Positions 22,631 through 35,000 of a DNA stretch of 64,000 bases are shown one piece after another (within the stretch, counting starts at the first letter, position 1; every line of letters starts with the position of its first letter). The DNA is from Strongylocentrotus droebachiensis (taxonomy: Eukaryota; Echinodermata; Echinoidea; Camarodonta; Strongylocentrotidae): the NCBI GenBank assembly GCA_035222895.1, contig JAVYIG010002370.1:186001-250000 (forward strand). The letters are read 5' to 3'. A program made the translations under genes and the position numbers. The notes under the pieces are model-generated. The model saw only the letters and a program-made list of their open reading frames with translations, was not told the DNA's origin and made no database searches.

Positions 22631-22693
22631 GCCATCAGGGCTTTGGGGTAGTTTTGCAAAAGGGGCTATTTTCCACGAATGGGTATGTTTAAA

Positions 22694-23095
22694 CTAGACC
22701 GTCACGACATCAATGCTTGTTGCATCACGATCCATGTCTTTCTGTCCTTCGATGGAATCTTGGAGATATTTGTTCATAGGTGGTGTGACCCCTTCCTCAA
22801 CCTGGCTAACATCAAAGGTCGGATTGAATGTACACATAGGATCGGGATTGTGGTCTTTGGTAGGCAACAAGTAATTATCCGAGGCTTCTGGGCGCAAATT
22901 GCTAATCACGCCAGCTGACGAGGATTGGGCCGTCGAGTTCATCAAACCGCTGGAAGTGCTTGCTTCTTTCGTTAGGAACTTGTCAAAACAACTTAGCCCC
23001 CATTTCTTACGGATGACAGGGTTCCGGACGCAGTAGAGTAGAAAGATGAACAACCCTTGGAAGGAATTAAGGACGATGAAGATTGGCTGAGCCAC
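22694..23095 (-). CDS. Receptor exon 37: TM7, cytoplasmic tail and stop
   Basis: Acceptor aaacag|GTG in phase 0; stop TAG at 22694-22696. QPIFIVLNSFQGLFIFLLYC then VRNPVIRKKW is the classic TM7 and helix 8 of adhesion GPCRs. The tail of about 100 residues is Ser/Thr-rich and ends DVVTV, a hydrophobic-X-hydrophobic end that could bind a class II PDZ domain (inference). Residues 2291-2423. Confidence 0.95.
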   Translation of the reverse strand: MAQPIFIVLNSFQGLFIFLLYCVRNPVIRKKWGLSCFDKFLTKEASTSSGLMNSTAQSSSAGVISNLRPEASDNYLLPTKDHNPDPMCTFNPTFDVSQVEEGVTPPMNKYLQDSIEGQKDMDRDATSIDVVTV

Positions 23096-26000
23096 CTGTT
23101 AAACGCAAATGTTTCAGAAATAATAATTAGGTATATGGCATTCTATCTCATGTTCTTCAGATACAAAAGATCTAAAAGGTATTGCTGGTGTATGTAATTA
23201 TCATAACTGAGTTCTCAAGATACTTTTTAGAAGATATATATACCACGCTGGAGTTAGTTGGCTTTACCTGACTGAATGACGGGATCAAAAGAAGATATCC
23301 GGTGACCCAGGTCAGACCGAGCAGGAGCAAGATGCAGATTGCGTTCTGGACGCGTTTGATAGTCTCTCGACGTTCTGCCTTAGCCTCTCTTTTCACCCGG
23401 CCAGGATTGTTGGCTGACCGGAGCAATTGTCGAACTACCAGGATGAAGATGACAATGTTGATGAGGAGAATGATGGACATGGGAATCAGGAGACCTCCGA
23501 TTTGAGCCCAGAATTGTAGGAAGCATCTGTTGATTGTAAATATGCAATTTGTAAAGAGACTAAATTAAATCAATCAATACTTACTATCTTAGCGATAGTT
23601 ATCCGAAATGGCAATCGTCCTGAAAAACATTTTAACTGAAGAATTTTTTGTTGTAAATAATTTCCCTTTATTTATTTTGGCAATTCCAAGCTTTCTTGAC
23701 CCATGCTTTACCAACAACATTTGATTAGTTGGTGATGTTTCTAGAGCTTGGAATACATTACATACGCAGTAAAGTGATAATGAGATACCAATTACAGATC
23801 ATGATTGCATACTTGCTAACTCATGAGATACCAAAATACCAAATGCCGTTAAACTAAATTAAAGTACAGAAAAGTGATTTCGCTGAATCCAAACTTTGAA
23901 GATCGTTGAGTATACTTTATGCTATGCAATCCAATATTCAAGCTTAAATTTCAAGTGTTACCACTTACAGATCATCGTGGGCATAAGAGTCTCTAGCTAT
24001 AGCTCCGGTAAGAACCACGATAAGTCCAGGAATTCCTGAAATGACGTACGTATATGAGGAAATACAGTTTATTTAATCAATCATACTAGACCTACAGGTG
24101 TACATTAGCTATTCCTTTCCCTGTTTCTTCAAGAGGCCTATTCATGTTATCGTTGTGCTGTCCAGCTCACAATATGTTTCCCACGGTTATGGTGACACTA
24201 TAATTACTTTTTAAATGAGTTAGATATCTTGATTATTATACTCTCTGTGATTTACAGTCTTCTTAGTACAAATCACTTGCAATTGAATTGAATTGAATTT
24301 ATTTTATTCTGCAACATTCAAATTCAATTACATTTCAGCAACTACAAAATATAACCAGTAATTTTAATGTGTATGCAATATAATAATTATAAATGATGAC
24401 ATCAAAACTAAATTTAACTGATAACACAAACCCAATATTATTCATTAAGAAAATTGCAAAGAAGAGCTATTACGATAATAAGCGATTGAACAATCAAAAA
24501 GGGGAGGGAGGTAATGATAAAGAAGTGAAACAAAAACTGATGGTGATGATGTTGATGATAATGAATGATGGTGAAAATGAACATGAAAATAGGCTGATGT
24601 AAATACAGGAGTTATAGAATATATTGACGGATGTTTTATAGGAAAAATAAAATTGAATATTAATTCAGCACTGGGAAAAGATCAAACAATGTTCTCTGAT
24701 AGAAACGATTTATTCGTATTGAATTTAGATACATTTAAAGTTTTTCATGATTTTATTGAGTCTGGGAGTGCATTCCATTAATCGGGATCATGATTTTTTG
24801 ATTTAGTCAGGATTAATAATTTAGGATTTATCAAATGAAAGTTTAATGAGTTCCGAGTAGGGAAGCATGGATAGTGTTGTTTAATCCAAAAAATTATTGA
24901 ATGAATCAGGAAGCAGGTTATTCATGTGTATATTTAAAAATGAAGATCAAAGTTGTTGTTGTGCGTTTATATAAACAAATGCCAATGTTAAATTCATTTA
25001 ATAATGGGTTGGTATGGGCTAAATAATCTTTTTGTTATATGAATATGATAGCAGCAAAGCAGGCTTTCGCACCTTGCCAAGCTCATTGTTTCATGGTTAC
25101 TTTCAATACCTGCATGTATATATTTAAATAATTCGGTCGAAGGTTTCTGATCTAGAGACATTCTATCTGTATGTAAAAACATACAGGCACTTTACGTTAA
25201 TCGTAAGCACTATTCCCCCTCCCCCCCCCCCCCCAAAGGGATTTAAAGAAAGAAATATCTTACCCCATGCAGCTAAGAAAGCCTTAATCATGAAATTCTG
25301 GATGTAGGTGTTAAAGATCTTTACAAAGAAGAGGTACATATTGTACCCTTCCACACCCATCCATGCAATGGAGGACAAAACGAAGAAGTGAACTAGAGCC
25401 GTCAGGAACCCACAGGGTCCAGCTTGGACCTCACGATAATCTCTGGTAGAATCCAGAGAGATCATGATGACAAATGTTGTGTAGAGACACAGCAAGGTCA
25501 GGCACAGACAGATGAAGATCTGGTTAGTCTGTTTGGTCCTCAAATCCCTATCAAGATTGTAACATTAAAATGGGGTTAGGAATGCGTCGAAGCAATAGTA
25601 TACTATACATGTACAGGCCTACCATTACTTTGTAAGCAACACAGAAGAATGGAAAGATCAAAGAAAAGGAAAAAAAAAGAAAAACAACAAGGAAAATGAT
25701 TGTGAAATAAAGGAGAATACATAATTTTGCTTTACGTATATATTTCTTCTATTACTTGGCACAAATCCTCAGAATGGCGATGTGTGTCGAATAAAATCAG
25801 TCTGGGTGTAACTATTCACGATGATGTCAAACAAGCAATATATATACCCCAAAGGTGTTTGAAATGAATATGCTTTCTATTCTATGCAGACTGCACACCA
25901 TGAGGCAGAGGATTTGGTCTACGAATTTGATAGAATATCAATATATAATATTGATATGTTATAAACCTATGTAACCTATTTATGAACCTCGTCACACCAC

Positions 26001-29000
26001 CCCTACATTACTAAGCAACTAATAATATTTTGGCAGTTTCTTTTCTTGTTCCCCTCTTCCTCCCCTCCCTCCTATTCCTTTTTCTATCATTAACTCTACA
26101 TTGTTGATAGTAGTTCTCAACAGCCCTGCAAGCTCAAAGTGAAGTGAAGTGAAGTTAAGTGATACCGTAGAGAAATGTGCTGCAGGTTTACATGTTCTTC
26201 AAAAATCATTTGCTTACAAGATAATTTTATAAAAAGAAGGGGGGAGCATTTACATTTCCATCATTAATTACTAAATTCTACAGATGCATCTCTTTCACAG
26301 TTCATGTAACTATTCTTTGTTCATAAGCTACCAACTAAAATTGAAGATAAAACGACCAGTGAATAAATACAGATTCTGTCTCCTTGGTATTACATTAACA
26401 ATTGCATTTTTTTCTCGAATGAGCTCACTTGTTCCACAGGTAGGTTGCCAATGTGACGAGAAGACTGAAGATAGAAATACAGCATCCAATGTAAGTCAGG
26501 ATGTTGTATGCCTCGATTAATGAATCCTCCTGTCTATGGATATCCTGTAACATGAAAGGAATTTGAGCCCAAACTGAAACATATTCTTCGAATACCCAAA
26601 TAAAACTGAATATTAGACCATCAGCTCTCATAAAGTCTATGTGTCGTTTATTGAAAACGGAGAAATTGGGGGTTTATTTTAATAGAAAGTGGCAGATCTT
26701 CATATTACTGATGGAAAAAACTAAATGAATATCACTATACTACCTTTCACACGAGAGTCCACACTATCAACTTTTATTTGATCTCAAGAGTGAAAATGTC
26801 ATTCATACCCAATTGGAGACCAACTCTATACTCCATTGTTTTTTTTTGGAGGAAGTAAAGGGGGAATGTAATTAGAGGTAGTTCGCCCATCATTGATGGG
26901 AGAAGAAAATTTTGTTGCAGTGATAGAAGTTAGAAGTACTATCTACACAGTGCAACGCACTTTAATTGTATACGTTGCGTATTGCTCTCCTTTTTAAGCG
27001 CGTTTAGTGTTAGTACGCAAACTTTGGTCACGCGCGAACTATAGTCACACCACCATACTACATACACTGTACGTATCATTTGCTAGATGTTAATTGATGA
27101 CTTGTTGCTCTAAAATGACGGAAGAAGTGAAATGTTTCCGATGTGGAATATAAAGCAAATAATCACCTTTTGGTTTCAGGAGATGGCAACCTATTACTTC
27201 CTCGGCTGGCGAGCTGAATGTATACGCTATCTTTCCTCAGCTTCGCTTTGGAAAGATAGCTACATCCAGATCGCCTCGGAAGTGATAGTTTGTCCCATCA
27301 CCTTCACCAACGGTAATTATTTGCTTAATAGCTCTAGTAACCTACTGCGTTTAGTGAGTCGGGTTTTAGTTGTCCGTGAATACCGGTAGTTAACTGGTGA
27401 TGATAATGGATATAATAATGCCTAGTTGCTTTTCACTGACCATTATAACAGCGAAGTTGGTAAGATGATCACATGCACAGCGCACGCCCTCCTCATCATA
27501 GCGCTCATCAGGTGATGTGATTCCAGAAACAAGAACACACCCATCTTGGGACCAATCTTCCTGCTCCTCATCCCAGAATGAACACATGGGATTCGTGTAT
27601 CCAGACTACACAACAACAACAAAAACAGCAAGAAATGTATAGAACCATAATAAAATGTTTTAATTAAGGCATGAAAGAAGCATGAATAATAATTTTGATT
27701 GGTTTAGTTTAAAAGCCCATTCTATCATGAGGGGAATCAAACACAAGAGTTGAAAAACAAACGAATAGAAAAAACATATTGTTTTAATTTTCCCCCTATA
27801 TATGTTTATCTACAAATTTAATTATCTATAACTACTGCTGAAGGCAGATTACAAATATGTATTATTATTATTAAAGGTAATATAAAGTTTTGGGAAATTT
27901 TGAAAATTTTGATATATTTGGATATATTTGGATGCCCCTGCATGTGGATGTATTATAAGCACTAAAAAATTTAGCCCCTAAAACACTTCTGTTTTCGAGA
28001 AAAATAGAATATACAAATTTACCGGTGATATATAATTTCCAAACGGGAATAGCTAATCGGTCGATTTTAGTCAAGAAACATTGTTTTATAGCTTAATTAA
28101 TATCTTGACCTTGAGCGGGAGCTATACAACATAAAGAGTTTATTATTAACAATTTCATAACTTTAGACTTCAACTTTAGATTTCAACCGCGACAACGATC
28201 ACTGGCTATTGTAGGATCGCATATGCTTCCAATAAGTTCATTTGAACCAAATTTATGACCCCATACCAAAACTTTGTATTACCTTTAACCCTATTTAGCC
28301 CGGGGGGGGGGGGGGGGGGCTTGAGAAGCCCCCCCCTCGACATTTTTCGCGATAATTTTTTAACGCAAGAAAATCTTGCACTGAAATTTTGTGACTTTTT
28401 TCTTTCAAGTCTTGCGCAACTTTTGAAAGAAATTTTTCGAAAATCGGACCTACCATTACAAAGTCACGTGTCCTTTTGTCTTCGCATGTCAGCCCGAAAA
28501 TCGCTCATTTTTGTGATTTGTGTACAAAACATATGGAAATCTCATTTTTCAAATAAAGAGGTAAAACATTGGTTATTTGGTCTTGTTTAGATTTTAGGTG
28601 TTTATTTTGGGGTCAAAATAGTTGAATTATAGTTGGAAATGAAATAAAACAACAAAAACAATAAAATACATAATTAAAAAAAACAAAGAAATACATAAGA
28701 AATTATCAAAACAATAGATAACATAAGGAATAATCCTGGTTTTTCAAATTTTTGTGTTGTATTATTATTCCAAATGGTCTAACAAATATATGTAGTGAGA
28801 AAGAATGCTTAAATATGAATAATGTCTGATTTATGGGCAAAAATGTGAATTTAATGACCTTATTTGCATAAATTACCATAAATATGCAAATGAGTGAATT
28901 TTTCAAAAAAATTGAAATTACCATAGTATTCTATACACTTCACTTGACATGTATGCAAATTTTCGCGGCAATCGGGCGTTTCACGGCCGAGATCATAGGG

Positions 29001-32000
29001 GGGGGGGCCTGAGAAGCCCCCCCCCCCCCGGGCTATGCAGTTTCAAAATAGCCCGGGCTAAATAGGGTTAAGTATTTGGCATCACTTGTGCCTGGGAAGC
29101 GAAAAGCGAAATGAATCACTGTAACCCTTGGGTCTCTCCTCCCTGACTGATTGGGGTGTGCAAGTGGACCACTACACCAGGGTTTTCCCCTAATCTTTAA
29201 GCGCAGTGGGTTGTTAACGTGCAAAGGTGGTGACTCTCCTCTACACGTGGCCTCCATTTAACATCCTTTCCGAGGGATGGAGTGTTTTCCACTTAACATA
29301 GCTTGTGTCTATGAAACAGGGTTGGAGCACGTTTCAAGTTTCAAATTATTTTTTTTTACAAAAAATATAGACATACTGTACATTTGAAATAAAAAAATTA
29401 TACAATACATGTAGTACAAATGAGCACGTCTCAATGATTCTCAATTCATATATTAGATTAAGTGGACGTGAGGAACCTATTAAAAAGCAGTGCTTGTACA
29501 TGTATATTACAGGTTCCTGGTCAAATGAGTATTGTAGATGAAAAAACCGTAGCAGTAGAGAAATATGTAATTTAGAGAGGAGAATTAAAAATTCTGAAAT
29601 TTGTATATACAAAATAATGCATTAACACCGATACCCAGTAAACACATAACGCAGGCTTCAGTCATCTGCCAGGGTTGGATTCGAACCCACGATCTTTGGT
29701 TCAACAGGCAGACGCTTTACCCAGGTGCGGATCCAGCATTTCTTAGGGGAGGGGGCCCAACTTTTTTTTTTTGCTCCCAAAAATTTGAATATCGCGCCGG
29801 CCAAAAAGTCGCTCAGTGGAGGGGAAGGGGGGGGGGGGGTTGTGAGCACTATTTATTTTTTTATTTTTTTGCTCCCAAAAATTTGAAAAATAGCACCCCC
29901 CCCCCCCTTTGGCGCCAGGGGGGGGGGGGGGGTGGCCATCCCCCCCAAAAGGTAAAAATCACGTGTTTTTACACATTTTCTTTCCCGGGGGGGGGGGGAC
30001 CAGGCCCCTCGGGCTCCCCCCCCCCCTAGATCCGCCACTGGTTTTACCGACTGAGCTTACTCGCCTCCTCTATCATATATATGAAAAAACGTTATACTGC
30101 TATTTTATTGTAGGTCTTACCATTATTGTAGTGAAGGTAAAATTGATGAATTCGGTCAAGGCTGCTTCTTTCCCTTGACTGATACTGAGAGAAATCACAG
30201 GAGAGTTAGCTGATCGATTGAAGCCTTCATTATCTGCACTGAATGTGCGCAATGATTTAGAAATGAACAGGGCTGGAGTTGAAAATACATTGAAGTTGAC
30301 CCGAATGTATTGAACACTGCCATTCGACGGCGATCCTGAGAGTGGGGCCGTGGACGAAATGACGGATGAAACTGAAGGTGGAATGTTGACCTGAGCGATG
30401 ATGTCTGGTCTGGTAGCAATGACGTCATCGCGGTCATCTTGGGTTGGAGCACTGATGGTAATATTGGACTTGGTCAGGTCTGAAAGACTGGATCCGGCTA
30501 GTGTAAGCACAAGACCATTCATTACCTCGTCAGCAAGTACACTCTGAACCTGTGATGTGAATTTAAATTTTGATTATAATTATTGTTATTATCATTATCA
30601 TTGTACTTATGATTATTATTTTTATTAACAATAATATCAATATTACAATTCAATTTTTGTTATAATTATTATCACTATAATTATCTGGAAATAGGAACTG
30701 GGAGAGGGAAACTTTGGTCATGCAGAGCCTTCGCTGTGAAATGTTACAATTATTATCATTATCGGTGACTTAAGCTCACGCGCGCCAGCTATTCCCCACT
30801 CCTGACGACGGATAGTCAACCTGTTCGAAACGTCGAGCCACTCCGGGCACCTATCCTCTCCAACCGGCGCTATAGTTTTCCTTAGAACTATAAGCTAAGA
30901 AAGATAACCAACAGTCTTTTTCAAGACTACACCAACAGTCCTTTTCAGGACTACACACACTCAAGAAAGAAAGATTATCGAGAGTCCTTTTCAGGACTTC
31001 CCAATCCTCCCTCTCTCTCACATGGTGCAACCGCAAGCCTACTGTATATTATCATTATTATTATCATTATTCTTATTATAATTATTGATAAAGAATGATT
31101 GAAAATGAGGCGATTAGCACCACGCACAGACGTCCTAGTAAGGCATCCCCCAAATTCAAAATGTGATGTTTCCCGCACACATAAAAGCAAAAAAAAGTGA
31201 TGTTGTTTGGTAGATCTTTTTTTTAATTATAAAGAAAAATGGTGGGAGTGTCGCGCCTTGTTGGACACCAGTTGAATGAGACCACAATGGATGAATTTTC
31301 TAATTCTTTTATTTTGAAAATCCATGCAAACCTTATATAGCTTGGACATGAAATTCTGTATTTAGTATACTGGTTGAAATCAAATTACTTTTTCATAGCC
31401 TATGATATACATGTAAAATCACCTGAACAGCTACATTTGGCTGCTGAATGTTGAGCATCCCACCATCGGCAACCTCTACACGACTGATTTGTTCCTCAAA
31501 AGCCAGGACTAATTTAGTTATTGCCCCACCTTCCTCCTCTGCGGCTTCAAGTTCCTCAGTTTCTACCTGAGCTATATTGCTCACAATACTCGTAATAGAC
31601 TTTGTTACCTGTCAATTCAAACACAAAAGAGGAAGATGATTTAATCTATAGTAGGAGAAAGGTGCCAAACCTTGGAAATAAAACTGAATGACGATATGGT
31701 ATTACAAAACATGACAGCCTAAGCACAGCTGTAACACAACTTTTGGAAGAACCAACCGCCAAGGGGTCAAACAGATATGAAAGGACAGTGACCGACCTTA
31801 TATGTCATAGAACCAGTAAAATATTATACACAATTTCAAAATAGAGTATGATACGGGGTTAGGCTCTAGTAAATTCTTCATTAAAAGTAGTTTAGCTTCA
31901 AGGTGTCCAGTATTGTTAAAACCGGTTATGGGATTAATATACCTCTTTCACATCTATGACAATTGTATACATGTATCGGAGGGAAGACTTCAATTTTTTT

Positions 32001-35000
32001 TCTGATGAGTTATAATAAAATTCATCAACCATCGCAAGTTTATGTTCAATAGGATTGGTCTGGCATCATGCACATGAGAATACCTCTTTACTAGTAAGAT
32101 TTTGCTGCACAATGTTTGATGTTATCTCTGCCAAAGAGGTGATGTCATCTGATGTGATATCTTTGGTGTTGGAAGAAACAGATGATACTTGCTGGCTCAC
32201 TTCAACTGCGTTTTCTTCATCTACGATTACCTAAAATTTGAGGGGTAAATATCCTTACAGCATGAACACATCGAGTGATAGGACTTTCCCTCCTTAAAGG
32301 TGGTGTGTCCCTTTTGCAGGCTGAAAATATAAACTTGTGTGAATACTATGGTAAACAAGAGATAATACCCACTAAAAACTCCCCTGATAAAATTAGAACT
32401 TACTGTTAATTGCCTCTATGTGGAAGTATATTGACCACTAAGAATTTTTGCAACATGTTTCGAGAATTATGCATAGAAGATAGTCTGATTTTCAGACCCT
32501 TGTACCGTATGGTCGTACGTTTTGTGCTGCTCAAAGATTCAATTTTACAAGGAGTTATTGAAGTGTACAATGCACATGTACTCTTTACAGCTCATTTCAT
32601 GTACATGTATGTTATTATCAAAGAAAAAAAGAAGTCAGTCAGTCACTCAATAGTGTCTCACAGTGAAGTATAGAAAGAAAACAGGTTTCTTTGCATAGTT
32701 TGAATGCTAGGACATAACCTTTAAGTTCACAGATAGCACATATGTGACATATTCATAAGTTCTAGAGAATTAGATGTTGGCTGCAAAAGGGATACACTAC
32801 CTTTAAGGTAACATAAAATAGCGAACACATTTCCCTTACAACATTACAATGACACATAAGTTCCTTTTTTATATATGGCCATCTTTATTTGAAAAATAAT
32901 ATCAAATTTCACAACTCATAAACTGGAAGATAGTACATAATTTCTGATCAAAACTTGGCGGTTAAAAACTGATTTTAATCAGACCAACATCTTATAAATG
33001 CAATAATTCAGTAAAAATCCACTATCTTAAACTATTGTATGATTTAAACTGCCATATCAAGAGTTAACAAATGAAGATAAGAAGGCCTGTTGCAAGTGCT
33101 CCTATTTTCGTATTATCAATGATTATGACAGAGAATATGTTGCCGCCTTGACAAAAAAAAAACGTTCAATGCATTTATGAATGGAATGACATATAAACAA
33201 TTAGTAGAATTGATTGACCGTTGGATATTCGTGACCCGATGTGTTAGGTATTGTTTTATAGTATTCAAATGTAAATTAGAATACACTCTACATGTATACA
33301 AATGTAAGAAAGGAACATGATCAAATCGGGTGAAATCTACCGAATGATAGGTCTTCTTTTTTTCTACTTTTTTTTTTTCTTCCTTAGAAAAAAATAATCC
33401 ATCAAACTTTGTTCAGGTTGTGATGATCAGTGGTATCTACAGTACCGGTATACTAAACACAAGAGCATTACATATGAAGGCTATTAAAAAGCCTTTTTTA
33501 AATTATCAAATTTCGAAAAGAAAAATTCAAAAACCTGTGCAATTTCGGTGAGAACATCTGTGACATTTCTAAATGGTCCGCAATTATCCACAGGTTGCCA
33601 CTGGCTTTGGGTAATACCATCGCCGATACACAGAGCCCGTCCAATGGGTTGATTGGCTGTTCGGTAATATTTATTGTTATATATATATAAAAAGAACACT
33701 GGCAAACAATTATTACCTTATACGAAGAAAGAAAGAGTACCATCTATGATTGAAATTTTCTCAAGCAATTCATGACTCTGAAACTATTTAATACTTTCAA
33801 CAATACGCATGGATGTACAATATTAATTAATAGTAGGAGACCAGCCTGTAGGTCCCGTGACCAATCTCTGGGAACAAAGGTTTGAAAGTTTTTTTGTGTT
33901 CCCTGATGAATACCGAACAATTTTGACTTGGGCTGCCCCCTTGAAAATCCCGGGCATTCTTGTGAGGGGTCAACAAAGGTCATACAGGGTATAAATTCAA
34001 ATGTGTTCAAATCGTGTCGATATGCATATCAAATTACTTGTCTGGTCATGAGGATTCTAAAAATGTATAGTTTGCTATACCTCCGACCTTAAATGAGGGC
34101 GCTATGGTCAAAAACGTTGAAAGGTCAACACACTTTTGACTGGTGGTCAAATTCACCAACACAGTTAACCTTATCAAATTGCATATCAAATTACTCGTCT
34201 GGTCATGAGGATTCCAAAAATGTATATATTTTTATACCTCCGACCTTAAATGAGGGCGCTATGGTCAAAAAGGTCAATGCACTTTAGACTGGTGGTCAAA
34301 TGACCAAATGACCAAATGACAGTTGACCCCTCACAAGAATGCCCAGGATTTTCAAGGGGGCAGCCCAAGTCAAAATTGTTCGGTATTCATCAGGGAACAC
34401 AAAAACACTTTCAAACCTTTGTTCCCAGAGATTGGTCACGGGACCTACAGGCTGGTCTCCAACTATTAGGTCCGACTGCTGGGTGCTTGAGGTTTCTGCA
34501 TTTATTTTGTACGTGTGCCAAACATGAAATTCATTTTCATTCATGAAAACAGTTTGGAGGCTTGAATATATATAGGAAGGGGCTTTTAGACTCCAAGCCC
34601 CTATCTTGATTCGCTAGTGTTAAATAATGAAGTGAACACCAATTACATCGGTTGAATATCATGATATCGAGGCTTTTTGCAAGATATTGCAAATAAATGA
34701 CTCGTTCTCGATTGCTCAGTTGCCATTCATTACCACGTAACCAGTAAACAATGCGTTTTTTTTGCAGCGGATTATCATGCCATATCTGAACGGTAGCCTA
34801 AAGGGAAATTATGATATTGATTGTTATAGTCATCCTAATCCCCGTCTAATTCCTCAAATTAAAGATGAATGAAAGACCATCAAAACAAACCTTGAGTAGT
34901 GTTGAATGGACACATCCCTGTTGAATTTGCCCATGTTCCGTTTTCACCCACCGGAAATTCGACTTCTTCAAACCGAGGCGATATCCACAAGATATTCTGG

